From NCBI GenBank assembly GCA_964606895.1, contig CAZSHX010000077.1, positions 1-23,548 on the forward strand: a stretch of DNA of 23,548 bases, given 5' to 3'. The first letter of the stretch is position 1; each line of letters opens with the position of its first letter. Of this stretch, positions 1 to 7,780 are shown piece by piece. The translations under genes and the position numbers were made by a program. The notes below the pieces were generated by a model, which saw only the letters and a list, made by a program, of their open reading frames with translations, searched no databases and was not told where the DNA came from. Origin of the DNA: CAZSHX01 sp964606895. GTDB taxonomy: Bacteria > Bacteroidota > Ignavibacteria > Kapaibacteriales > UBA2268.

Positions 1-97
1 ATTTGAAATAATATCAATAGGTTAGATGGGAATTGTATTGCTTTTTTACAAAATTATTTTTTGATGATGCAATGCACATTGGGAGAAGAAAAATCCA

Positions 98-269
98 ATT
101 TCGCGTAGCGAAATAATGTTTGTAACTACGAAATACCCTTGTTCCTTTCTATCACATAGTGATAGCATATAAAACAAAAATTTGCCGTAATCTTTATATT
201 TAACCCCTGGCGGGGTTAATGAAACTTGCGGGGTTCGATATGTTACAAATATTCATTCCCGCTGGGAAT
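98..269. repeat. Array of four different palindromes at ~52-bp spacing
   Basis: Four perfect short inverted repeats follow one another: 98-114 (atttcgc/gcgaaat, loop 3), 149-165 (ctatcac/gtgatag, loop 3), 200-219 (ttaacccc/ggggttaa, loop 4) and 255-269 (attccc/gggaat, loop 3). Their centres lie near 106, 157, 209.5 and 262, so they are about 51-53 bp apart. The stem sequences differ but the geometry is kept. They could be RNA hairpins or protein-binding sites; the sequence does not say which strand is used. Confidence 0.7.
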
Positions 270-341
270 TTGAAGAAAGCAAAACAACCAAAAATTGCAT
301 CTTTGCATCTTTTTGCAATCAAAGATGCAATGGATAAATAA
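219..341 (+). other. 40-codon reading frame inside the repeat (doubtful gene)
   Basis: An ATG at 219 opens a 40-codon frame (MKLAGFDMLQIFIPAGNL...) that ends with TAA at 339-341. A GGGG run in the right arm of the palindrome at 200-219 sits at ribosome-binding-site distance. The frame has a mildly basic middle (NLKKAKQPK) and no recognisable domain. It lies wholly within the palindrome-repeat element, so it is most likely a by-product of the repeat. Conservation of the frame across copies would be the test. Confidence 0.2.
294..331. repeat. 11-bp inverted repeat closing the repeat element
   Basis: attgcatcttt at 294-304 is the exact reverse complement of aaagatgcaat at 321-331, with a 16-base spacer. 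A second copy of ttgcatcttt overlaps the left arm at 303-312. It lies just before the second direct-repeat copy at 347, so it may mark an end of the element. There is no T-run after it on either strand that would make it a clear terminator. Confidence 0.5.
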
Positions 342-435
342 TCGTTATTTGAAATAATTTCAATAGGTTAGGGGAAAAATCTATTGCGTTTTTTCCTAAA
401 AAATTAAAAGATGCAATTTGGGGAAAAGATGGTCC

Positions 436-653
436 TTTTTGGAGATATGAAAAAGCACAAATCAAGCAGGAGAAACCCTCTAACCCTTTTTGAAATCAGG
501 AATAGGGCTTGTCCCGCTTGCTCCAAGGGGGAATTAAAGGGGGTTTTCTTAAAATGAATTCGAATTAATAGGTGTTCTTGTTAAGAATCATATCAGAAAA
601 AATAAATTTTTTATCTTTTGATTTAAAAAATAGGTTCATCCATCTCATAACAC
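436..653. other. Non-coding spacer downstream of the darA-like gene
   Basis: No open frame with a plausible start is seen here. Bases 521-547 contain a short G-rich direct repeat, aagggggaatt followed by aaagggggttt. The remainder, to 653, is AT-rich. No convincing hairpin-plus-T-run terminator for the minus-strand operon that ends at 654 was found. Confidence 0.4.
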
Positions 654-1571
654 TTACACACCCGAAAAGTAATCTATAATTGCTTTTATCTTTTTGGGGA
701 AAAGAAAACCTTTGAGGATTACATACAGCGATACGAATGGTGAAGCAACGACTATTGCTATGGGAAGATAAATCATGAAAATCCTGAGTAGTATGTTTCT
801 CGGCTTTGAGCCTGATGTGCCTCTTTTGCGGATTTGAGTAGCCCAGATTTTGAAAATCCGGCTTCCCTTTTTTTCAATATCAATAATATGAGGAATAACC
901 TTCACTGCTCCTTCAGTTAAAAGCTTATCTTGCAATGAAATATTCGATTCAGAATTTTGGTTTTCAGATAAGTGCTTTTGAATTATTTTTCCAAATTTTT
1001 GAGCTGTAATTATATCTCTATCAGAAACTCCTGCAGAAGGGAATATTCCGAATTTATTCTTTTTTCCCCAAATCAGCCAACGAACAATTGTGATAATACT
1101 TGTAAAATTCCCTGCATTATCGCATAAAACAATATTCCCGATTAAACCGGCACCTAAATCCGATAATTTAGCTTTCACCTTCTCCTGAGCCATTGCCCAC
1201 ATGTTTCTTGCACCGATAACGGTAATAACTTTTTTGTTTCTTAATAATTTTGAGGCTGTGTCAGATAACAAAAAGGAATTGAAAGGAATTGAAGGGGAGA
1301 GGAACCAAATTTGATAACCGAGTACAATCAAATCGTAATCTGCATTTTCATCCGGGTTCATGGGTAAAAGTTGTACAGGCTCGCCAATTACTGATTCGGG
1401 GAATACATCAAAAAAGCCGAATCCTGACCAGGGAAATACATATTCTTTTTCGGGTAAAATAGGAAGAAAAGTAACTTCAATTTTTTCATCCTTAATTAAA
1501 GGTGCAAGAATTGAATTTAGAATATTAGTGAGCTGACCTGTTTGGGAATAATGAATTACTAATATTTTCAT
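654..1571 (-). CDS. darA: DarA-like flavodoxin-fold aromatase (dialkylresorcinol/flexirubin pathway)
   Basis: About 305 residues. The N-terminus MKILVIHYSQTGQLT is a flavodoxin-type FMN phosphate loop. Further conserved blocks are a W-rich FPW...FFDVFPESV segment, LIVLGYQIWFLSPSIP, and ARNMWAMAQEKVK. The C-terminus has a long hydrophobic stretch (about residues 258-290) and ends YFSGV. This whole layout matches my knowledge of DarA proteins of Bacteroidota flexirubin clusters. DarA there aromatises the cyclohexanedione made by DarB into a resorcinol, probably with a bound flavin. An upstream in-frame ATG at 1589 exists, but the start at 1571 gives an ATGA overlap with the radical SAM stop and begins at the conserved MKILVI. 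It is the last gene of the operon. No DarB ketosynthase lies in the window, so the substrate is uncertain. Confidence 0.75.
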   Translation of the reverse strand: MKILVIHYSQTGQLTNILNSILAPLIKDEKIEVTFLPILPEKEYVFPWSGFGFFDVFPESVIGEPVQLLPMNPDENADYDLIVLGYQIWFLSPSIPFNSFLLSDTASKLLRNKKVITVIGARNMWAMAQEKVKAKLSDLGAGLIGNIVLCDNAGNFTSIITIVRWLIWGKKNKFGIFPSAGVSDRDIITAQKFGKIIQKHLSENQNSESNISLQDKLLTEGAVKVIPHIIDIEKKGSRIFKIWATQIRKRGTSGSKPRNILLRIFMIYLPIAIVVASPFVSLYVILKGFLFPKKIKAIIDYFSGV

Positions 1572-2926
1572 CTTACCAGATATTCCCATAGTGGACCTTT
1601 TTTGTTTTTCTTCCTGAATCTTATCATGCCATCGGTAAGGTCTTCATCGGGAAAAATCCATCTTCTTCCGGTGGCTTTTGCTCTTTCCTGAATAGTAGCC
1701 ATATCGAAATTTTTTGAAATATAGTAAGCCGGCTCGAGTAATTTATCATCACTTGAAATCACCCCTTCTGAAATTGCAATTTTTTGGAGAGTGGTTCCGG
1801 GATAAATTCTCATTCCAACAAAAGGAAAGAAAACAGAATTTTCAATTTTTTTACTGTTTTCGTAAGTCTCATTAATCGTTTGGTCTGTTTCTCCATAGCC
1901 GCCCAGAATCAAAAAATGAGCAAAATAAATATCCAGCCTGTTACATAAATCGGATGCTGTTAGAATATCAGCAACATTGAATTTTTTATCATAGTTTTTC
2001 AGTTGAGTATCTGAAATTGAATCGGTACCGAATTCAATATGCTCAAGACCTGATTTCCTTAAAAGTTTCAAGAGTTCAGGATTCAGGTTGTAAGGTGAGA
2101 AATAAGCCCCCCATTTAATTTTCACTTTGCTTTTAATCAATTTCTCGGCAAGCTTAAAATTGAAATCGTCATGAATGTTAAAAATAGAATCGGTGAAAAA
2201 ATAATAATCAATTCCCTTTTCGAAATATAGCTTTGAAATTGCATCAACTATTTTATCGGGATTGAGTGTGCGAACTTTTGTGCCGTCAATAATAGGATAA
2301 GTACAGTAAATACAAGAAAACGGACAACCGCGTTTTGTCTGAATGCTGAGCATACCGCTATTCTGCCAGTAGAAATCAATCAAACCTTCATCCAGATTAA
2401 GTTCTAAATCTTTAAAATAACTTGATTTGTCATTTTGAATAGTATTACCGTTTTTCGAATAAATCAGACTTTCGATTGATTCAAAACTCCGGTTGTTATC
2501 AATGCTATTCAGCAATTGAAGATAAGATTCTTCGCCTTCTCCGTAAATTGCAAAATCGGGTTTTAGATACTCAAATATAAATTGGGGATAAATTGAGAAT
2601 CCTGCTCCGCCAATTGTAATATCAGCTTTAGAATACTTTCTGACAGATTCGACAATATGTTTATAACCCTCAATAAAATTATTTTGGGTATAGGAATTGA
2701 CATCATCAACATTTCTCAAAGAAATACCGACGTGGTCAGGCTTAAATTCATTAATAAAATCAATGAATTTGTCCTTATCATCAGCAATAAAATCAAAAAT
2801 TTTGATTTCGTAATTTTCAAGCCCTGATTTGAGATAACTCGCAATATACGATAATCCCAGAGGATAAACCGGATATGGGACAGCAAAAATATTTGCTGAA
2901 ACTAACAGTAATTTTTTGTTAGTCAT
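1568..2926 (-). CDS. B12-binding-type radical SAM enzyme
   Basis: 452 residues. Residues about 1-140 form a Rossmann-like domain of the cobalamin-binding type (YPVYPLGLSYIASYL; TIGGAGF; AIYGEGEESYLQLL). The classic DxHxxG histidine motif is not seen. A radical SAM barrel follows with the CxxxCxxC [4Fe-4S] motif at C201, C205 and C208 (RGCPFSCIYC). This architecture is shared by B12 radical SAM methylases and BchE-type cyclases; the reaction here cannot be read from sequence. It overlaps its neighbours by ATGA at both ends (start over the acyltransferase stop, stop over the darA start), so it is translated with them and very likely works in the same pathway. Ring or chain C-methylation of the hydroxyphenyl-polyene product is my inference: some flexirubins carry an aryl methyl. 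Confidence 0.85.
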   Translation of the reverse strand: MTNKKLLLVSANIFAVPYPVYPLGLSYIASYLKSGLENYEIKIFDFIADDKDKFIDFINEFKPDHVGISLRNVDDVNSYTQNNFIEGYKHIVESVRKYSKADITIGGAGFSIYPQFIFEYLKPDFAIYGEGEESYLQLLNSIDNNRSFESIESLIYSKNGNTIQNDKSSYFKDLELNLDEGLIDFYWQNSGMLSIQTKRGCPFSCIYCTYPIIDGTKVRTLNPDKIVDAISKLYFEKGIDYYFFTDSIFNIHDDFNFKLAEKLIKSKVKIKWGAYFSPYNLNPELLKLLRKSGLEHIEFGTDSISDTQLKNYDKKFNVADILTASDLCNRLDIYFAHFLILGGYGETDQTINETYENSKKIENSVFFPFVGMRIYPGTTLQKIAISEGVISSDDKLLEPAYYISKNFDMATIQERAKATGRRWIFPDEDLTDGMIRFRKKNKKGPLWEYLVR

Positions 2927-3804
2927 TCAGATTCCCAGAATTTATGATAGTTGAACCATTGAGTTGGAAAAAGCTTGACTTTGGCTTCCAGTTCAGTCAA
3001 GTAATCTTTGATGACCATTGAAATATTATTGTCTCTGTCTTTTATTCTACCTGAGAAATTATATGTTTTAACATCGGTGGCATAAAAATGATAATGGGAT
3101 TTCGTTTCCTTAAACGCAAAAACGAAAGTAACCGGCACATTAAATCTTGAAACAAGGTAAAAAGGACCCGCAGGAAAATAAGCATTTTCACCGAGGAAAT
3201 TACATAGCACTTTTTTTGAACCCTCGACAAATCTATCTCCATGAAAACAGACAAGCTCCTTGTTATTGAGAGCTTCGTTAATCTTGTAAATATGGGATAA
3301 ATCGTCTTTCATGACAATAACATTGAAATTTTTCTTTATTAGGACATCATTAAGGTACTTCTTGATTTTCTCATGTTCGGCATCGTACATAACGATATTA
3401 AATCTTGTTTCAAGCCGTTCGAGCAACTGCCCTGCAATTTCCCAGTTACCAAGATGGGCACTGATTAAAATGCCGCCATCCTTCATACCCCGCAAATGAT
3501 TTTCCCCGTCAAAATTGTAGGTGAAATTACTCTTGAAACCAGCAAGCAGAGCCATCTTATCAATCAAAACTTCACCAAGACTGCAATAATTCAAGAAGAT
3601 ACTATAAATGGATTTAAAGGTAGAAAATTTGAGAATTTTATTAAAAAAGAAATAAATATATCTTTTATCTGAAAATATAAGGAAGTAAATGGCAATAATT
3701 TTCAAGAAAACATAAGCGGGTTTTAAGCCTAAATGCTTAATAAATAATACAAAGAACTTGTGTCCGAAAACACCGCCTCTTGTTTTTCCTTTCCATTCAG
3801 GCAT
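2923..3804 (-). CDS. LpxL/HtrB-family lysophospholipid-type acyltransferase
   Basis: 293 residues. The HX4E catalytic motif of the lipid A late-acyltransferase family is at H117-LGNW-E122 (SAHLGNWE). Further family marks are FHGDRFVEGSKK and the C-terminal PTQWFNYHKFW. The N-terminal 75 residues are hydrophobic and aromatic, as expected for inner-membrane association. In flexirubin and aryl-polyene clusters this family is thought to move the finished acyl chain from ACP to a lipid acceptor, and that role is inferred here. The gene lies 41 bp after the ACP gene and overlaps the radical SAM gene by ATGA. True lipid A acylation is less likely given the cluster context. Confidence 0.85.
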   Translation of the reverse strand: MPEWKGKTRGGVFGHKFFVLFIKHLGLKPAYVFLKIIAIYFLIFSDKRYIYFFFNKILKFSTFKSIYSIFLNYCSLGEVLIDKMALLAGFKSNFTYNFDGENHLRGMKDGGILISAHLGNWEIAGQLLERLETRFNIVMYDAEHEKIKKYLNDVLIKKNFNVIVMKDDLSHIYKINEALNNKELVCFHGDRFVEGSKKVLCNFLGENAYFPAGPFYLVSRFNVPVTFVFAFKETKSHYHFYATDVKTYNFSGRIKDRDNNISMVIKDYLTELEAKVKLFPTQWFNYHKFWESE

Positions 3805-3845
3805 AACTGTATTTCAAAAACCGATTTAGAAAGTAAATATAATTA

Positions 3846-4109
3846 TCATAAACTGACATTTAATTTTGAAAGAATATAATTATGAAAATCACCCAGGGTT
3901 CTCACCTCGCCCATCTCTTCTCCTTTGATTCGAATGTCGAATTTGTTTTCAATAATCACGGCGATATCAACAAAATCCAGACTGTCTATTCCCAAGTCCT
4001 TTTTCAGCCCAGCATCAGGCAGGAGTAAGTCCTCTTCCACTTCAAATTCATCAATCAGAAAGTCGTTTATTATTTTTATTATCTCTTCTTTTTGCATTAT
4101 ATTTTCCAT
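3846..4109 (-). CDS. Acyl carrier protein of the pigment/lipid cluster
   Basis: 87 residues, acidic, with the phosphopantetheine site GIDSLDFVDI at S43. It carries the growing chain as a thioester for the neighbouring synthase and reductase. A second in-frame start (MQKEEI, residue 5) would give a more usual ACP N-terminus; the chosen ATG leaves only 3 bp after the ketosynthase stop. The AAGLKKDLG-like stretch before the DSL is as in dedicated polyene ACPs and differs from the typical housekeeping AcpP sequence. Location inside the operon points to a dedicated carrier. Confidence 0.9.
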   Translation of the reverse strand: MENIMQKEEIIKIINDFLIDEFEVEEDLLLPDAGLKKDLGIDSLDFVDIAVIIENKFDIRIKGEEMGEVRTLGDFHNYILSKLNVSL

Positions 4110-4112
4110 TAT

Positions 4113-5330
4113 TTATATTTTTTTTACTATCAAAGTTGAATTTGTCCCACCGAATCCAAAAGAATTCGATAAGAAGACATTAATATCTTTTTCAAGAGTT
4201 TTACCTGTAATATTCAACTTAGCCGAATACTCATCAGGATTTTCGAAATTTATATTTGGTGCTATGAAATTGTTTTGCATCATTATCATAGAATATACAA
4301 TCTCACTTGCACCTGCCATCCAGCATTCGTGACCCGTCATTGATTTTGTTGACGTAACAATCGGCTTGGACGAACCGAAAAGACTATCCAGTGCAATTGC
4401 TTCATTCATATCTCCGATAGGAGTAGAAGTAGCATGAGCATTGATATAATCAATATCTTTCGATTGAAAACCAGCCTCTTTCATAGCCATATCCAAAGAA
4501 CGAACAGCACCATCCACATTCGGTTGAGAAATATGTTCGCCATTAGACGAAAAACCATACCCAACTATTTCACCCAGAATCGGAGCATTGCGTCTGATAG
4601 CAGATTCGTAACTTTCTAAAACCACAGTTGCCGCTCCACCACTCGGAACTAAACCATCTCTGTCCCTGTCAAAAGGACGTGAGGCAGTTGTTGGACTGTC
4701 TTCACGGGTAGAAAATGCACTTAGAGCATCAAAGCTTCCCATCGCCAAAGGATTGATTTCCTGAGCTCCTCCGCAGAGTACCATTTGCTGATAACCATGC
4801 TTAATGAAAAAGTAGCCGAGACCGATTGCATGAGAACCGCTTGCACATGCGGCACTTACAGTGAAATTTATTCCTCTTAATTTAAATATCACTGAAAGGT
4901 TCATTGTAACTGTTGAATTCATTGATTTGAATATAGCACCCGAACCAATAAGGGTTGTATCTTTCTTAAGTTTCATTGTATCGGCGGCTTCAATGACAGC
5001 CTGAGCTGTACTGTCATTCCCGAATAAAATACCTGCTTCGTTATGTTCAAAGTAATCATCGCTTATACGTGCATTTTGTATGGCTTCAATCATTGACATA
5101 TAGGCATATTCACCCTCTTCAGCCATACCAACACGCATTCTACGATCAATTTTGCCTTTAAGATTAGGTCGTTCCACCATACCCGTTAATGCAGAGCGAA
5201 AGCCGAATTCCTTTCTGGGAGCATCAAAGATTATCCCGGAAGTTCCATTGTATAACGAATCCTTAACCTCTTCAAGGTTTTTGCCGATGCAGGAATAAAT
5301 TCCAAGTCCAGTTATTACTACTCTATTCAT
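4113..5330 (-). CDS. 3-oxoacyl-ACP synthase (FabF-type ketosynthase)
   Basis: 405 residues, normal FabF length. The active-site Cys is C162 (SAACASGSHAIG), and the two histidines are H299 (NAHATSTPIGD) and H334 (KSMTGHECWMAG, with K329). All decarboxylative-condensation residues are therefore present, making it a true ketosynthase. A chain-length-factor partner, which would lack the Cys, is ruled out. It extends the ACP-bound starter by two carbons per cycle with malonyl-ACP. It lies 38 bp after the reductase gene and 3 bp before the ACP gene. Aryl-polyene and flexirubin systems usually pair a KS with a chain-length factor; none is in this operon. Confidence 0.9.
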   Translation of the reverse strand: MNRVVITGLGIYSCIGKNLEEVKDSLYNGTSGIIFDAPRKEFGFRSALTGMVERPNLKGKIDRRMRVGMAEEGEYAYMSMIEAIQNARISDDYFEHNEAGILFGNDSTAQAVIEAADTMKLKKDTTLIGSGAIFKSMNSTVTMNLSVIFKLRGINFTVSAACASGSHAIGLGYFFIKHGYQQMVLCGGAQEINPLAMGSFDALSAFSTREDSPTTASRPFDRDRDGLVPSGGAATVVLESYESAIRRNAPILGEIVGYGFSSNGEHISQPNVDGAVRSLDMAMKEAGFQSKDIDYINAHATSTPIGDMNEAIALDSLFGSSKPIVTSTKSMTGHECWMAGASEIVYSMIMMQNNFIAPNINFENPDEYSAKLNITGKTLEKDINVFLSNSFGFGGTNSTLIVKKI

Positions 5331-5368
5331 AAAATTCTATTAGTTTTTTTAACCAAATTATCAAAAAA

Positions 5369-6097
5369 TCAAGTGTAAAGACCACCATTAATTGAAATCA
5401 CCTCTCCTGTAATATAAGCAGATTTTTCGGAAGCAAGAAAAGCAACAAGTTCTGCAACTTCTTCAGGTTTGCCGAATCTGTTCAGAGGAATCATAGCCTT
5501 CAGTTCTTTTTCATCCAAATCTTTTATCATATCAGTTTTAATGTAGCCGGGGGCAACAGCATTTACAGTAACTTTCTTCTTTCCTATCTCCTGAGCCAAT
5601 GCTTTTGTTGCACCAATCAACGCGGCTTTTGCCGCAGAATAATTTACCTGTCCGGGCAAACCTTTCAAACCTGAAAGAGATACAATGTTAATAATTCTTC
5701 CGAATTTATTAATAATCATATCTTTCAATATTGGTTTCGTAACATTGTAAAAACTGCCGAGATTAGTATCCAGAACTGTTTTCCATTCTTCGTCACACAT
5801 GAAAATGAGCAAATTGTCTTTTCTCACTCCTGCATTATTAACCAAAATGGAAATATATTTTTCCTTATTATTCTCAACCCAATTAGTGATTGCATTTTCA
5901 GATTCTTCTCTGCTCGAAACATCAAATTTCAGAAGTTCGGCAGAACCCGATTCATCTTTTATCATCTGAAGAGTATTATGAGCTTCTTCGTCATTCGAAA
6001 GATAATTTATCAGAATATGGTATCCCTCCTGAGCAAGTTTAATGCAAATTGCTCTGCCAATACCTCTTGAACCGCCTGTGACTAATGCTGTCTTCAT
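5369..6097 (-). CDS. 3-oxoacyl-ACP reductase (FabG-type SDR)
   Basis: 242 residues, classical short-chain dehydrogenase/reductase. The NADPH-binding TGGSRGIG is at residues 8-15, NNAG at 87-90, and the catalytic set is N112, S140, Y153 and K157 (YSAAK). The C-terminal GEVISINGGLYT is typical of FabG. It reduces the 3-keto group made by the neighbouring synthase. It starts one base after the ammonia-lyase stop (TGATATG), so the two are translationally coupled. Housekeeping fatty acid synthesis cannot be excluded, but the position makes a cluster role more likely. Confidence 0.9.
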   Translation of the reverse strand: MKTALVTGGSRGIGRAICIKLAQEGYHILINYLSNDEEAHNTLQMIKDESGSAELLKFDVSSREESENAITNWVENNKEKYISILVNNAGVRKDNLLIFMCDEEWKTVLDTNLGSFYNVTKPILKDMIINKFGRIINIVSLSGLKGLPGQVNYSAAKAALIGATKALAQEIGKKKVTVNAVAPGYIKTDMIKDLDEKELKAMIPLNRFGKPEEVAELVAFLASEKSAYITGEVISINGGLYT

Positions 6098-6098
6098 A

Positions 6099-7655
6099 TC
6101 AATTCGTTAAATTTATTAAATTCAATCTTGTTTCAAGTAAATAATTCTTCAGATTATTAATATCTTCGTATTTCGGACTATCTTTTTCGAATCTTGGTAC
6201 AACTGATTGGATTTGCTTGAAAATATAATTTGAGTAATCAGCAAGTTTATTCTCGCAACCCAGATAGCTAACAGCCTGCGAGATTGCTATCAGCTCAATA
6301 GCCATTGCCTGATATGCATTTTCAATAACCCTTTTAGCAAGTAATGCAGAATTTGTTCCCATGCTTACGATATCCTGATTATCATTATTGCTTGGAATAC
6401 TATGAATATACATAGGATTCGACAAAGTTTGATTTTCAGCAACTGTTGAAACAGCAGTGAATTGCATGCCTTGCATACCAAAATTCAAGCCCAAAGTTCC
6501 GAGATTCAAAAACGGAGGTAGAATTCCATTCAATTTGTCATTCAGCAGAAAATTCAATTGTCTTTCCGAAAGCATAGAGAGTTTGGTTATAGCAATTTTA
6601 AGCTTATCCATTTCTAAAGAAACATAATCGCCATGGAAATTACCGCCATGAAAAACATCATTGCTTTCAATATCAATAACAGGATTGTCATTTACTGAGT
6701 TCACTTCGTTTGTGATGACCATTTCGGCATAATCAATAGTATCAATAACAGGACCAAGGATTTGAGGAATACATCTAACTGAATAATATTCCTGGACTTT
6801 TTCTTTGAATACATTAGATTTGGAATCATGATTGTTATTGTAAAGATGGTCTGCTCTTTTTTTGATTAATTTACTTCCTTTTAATATTTTTCTGATTGTT
6901 CGGGCAATATTTATCTGACCTTTGTGGTGTTTGAGCTTGTTCAACTGGTCTGAAAAATGGTCATTGTACGACTGAACTATTTCATTAATCATAGCAGATG
7001 CTACGATAGACCAATCGAGAAGATTGCGGGCAAAAATCAGATTAACCATACTTATTCCAGACATAGCCGAAGTTCCGTTCATCAAAGCCAGACCTTCTCG
7101 AATGTAGATTTCCAATGGTTTAACATTATTTTCGGATAATATTGTTTTGGCATCAGCATAACTACCCTCAAAATGAACCTTGCCTTCGCCAAGCAAAGAA
7201 AGTGCAAGATGTGCAAGTTGAACCAAATCACCGCTGGCACCTACTCCACCATGTTCATAAATTTCGGGCATAATATTCAGATTAATCATGTCTTTTAAAA
7301 GAGTAAGAGCTGACGGATGAATCCCTGAATAACCCCGAACCAACGAACACAACCGAGAAAGCATAATTGCCTTGACGTACAATGGCTCGAGAATTTCTCC
7401 TGTTCCGCAGGAATGGCTTTTAATAAGGTTAATCTGAAGTTCAGACATTTTTTCAGTGCTGACCTTGTATTGTGCCATCGGACCCAAACCGGTATTAATG
7501 CCGTAAATAACTTTCCCGTTGAGAAATTCTTTCAAAAAGATATAGGTCTTTTCGTTGGCAGAAAGAGTTGAGGAAGTCAATTCAACATTTTCGCCAAGAA
7601 AAAGAACTTTGTAAAAATCATCTAAATTCAATACTTTATTACCAATTTGAAGCAT
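6099..7655 (-). CDS. Tyrosine ammonia-lyase (HAL/PAL family)
   Basis: 518 residues. The MIO cofactor triad is A140-S141-G142 (GGVGASGDLVQLAHL), and the catalytic tyrosine is in YGINTGLGPMAQY (Y51). The substrate-selecting pair region reads KSHSCGTGE (S80-H81). Long stretches (EHGGVGASGDLVQL, VQEYYSVRC.PQILGP, GGNFHGDY.SLEMDKLK, NPMY.HSIP.NNDNQD) match what I remember of the characterised F. johnsoniae tyrosine ammonia-lyase, so deamination of tyrosine to 4-coumarate is the best call. Histidine ammonia-lyase is less likely because no other hut gene is near. It is the first gene of the seven-gene operon and supplies the aryl starter. The start ATG at 7655 follows a 228-bp divergent intergenic region. 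Confidence 0.88.
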   Translation of the reverse strand: MLQIGNKVLNLDDFYKVLFLGENVELTSSTLSANEKTYIFLKEFLNGKVIYGINTGLGPMAQYKVSTEKMSELQINLIKSHSCGTGEILEPLYVKAIMLSRLCSLVRGYSGIHPSALTLLKDMINLNIMPEIYEHGGVGASGDLVQLAHLALSLLGEGKVHFEGSYADAKTILSENNVKPLEIYIREGLALMNGTSAMSGISMVNLIFARNLLDWSIVASAMINEIVQSYNDHFSDQLNKLKHHKGQINIARTIRKILKGSKLIKKRADHLYNNNHDSKSNVFKEKVQEYYSVRCIPQILGPVIDTIDYAEMVITNEVNSVNDNPVIDIESNDVFHGGNFHGDYVSLEMDKLKIAITKLSMLSERQLNFLLNDKLNGILPPFLNLGTLGLNFGMQGMQFTAVSTVAENQTLSNPMYIHSIPSNNDNQDIVSMGTNSALLAKRVIENAYQAMAIELIAISQAVSYLGCENKLADYSNYIFKQIQSVVPRFEKDSPKYEDINNLKNYLLETRLNLINLTN

Positions 7656-7772
7656 AACGCTTAATCACATTTCTGTTTACTTTAATCAAAAAAATAAAAA
7701 CTCTGCTGATATTCAACTTTTAATAATTTTTTGTCCAATATTTTTTTAGAAAATGCCAAATAATACAACTAA

Positions 7773-7780
7773 CAAATATA
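7773..7780 (-). promoter_or_regulatory. Possible -7 element upstream of the TAL operon
   Basis: On the minus strand this reads TATATTTG, a perfect match to the Bacteroidota -7 consensus TAnnTTTG. It would leave a leader of about 110 bases before the ammonia-lyase ATG. No TTG is found 19-21 bases upstream, so this is only a half match in very AT-rich DNA. Confidence 0.3.

Larger units (their letters stand above)
1..435. repeat. Degenerate direct repeat flanking a palindrome array
   Basis: Bases 1-25 and 347-371 are the same 25-mer with one mismatch (atttgaaataat, then a/t variation, then caataggttag). Similarity continues more loosely to about 95 and 435: both copies run into a ttgc-T-run stretch, then a gatgcaat word, then a G-rich ttggg/ttgggg stretch. 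The unit between the copies is about 346 bp and holds four palindromes. The 11-mer aaagatgcaat occurs at 321-331 and 407-417, and inverted at 294-304. No conventional gene fits here. I infer a copy and a partial copy of a dispersed intergenic element; a genome-wide count is needed to confirm it. Confidence 0.6.

Noticed and set aside
98..269. CRISPR array
   Set aside because: The palindromes are evenly spaced but their sequences differ; there are no identical repeats with unique spacers and no cas genes.
521..547. Terminator made of the aagggggaatt / aaagggggttt stretch
   Set aside because: The two parts are direct repeats, so they do not fold into a hairpin.
1572..1589. Start of the darA-like gene at 1589
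   Set aside because: The ATG at 1571 gives the ATGA overlap seen also at the next gene junction and begins at the conserved flavodoxin strand.
3925..4332. 135-codon open frame on the plus strand opposite the ACP and ketosynthase genes
   Set aside because: It is antisense to two strongly supported genes, is serine/isoleucine-rich without a domain, and arises from the reverse reading of their codons.
6099..7655. Histidine ammonia-lyase of a hut pathway
   Set aside because: No hutU, hutI or hutG nearby; the gene heads a KS/KR/ACP operon and its sequence blocks match tyrosine ammonia-lyase as I know it.
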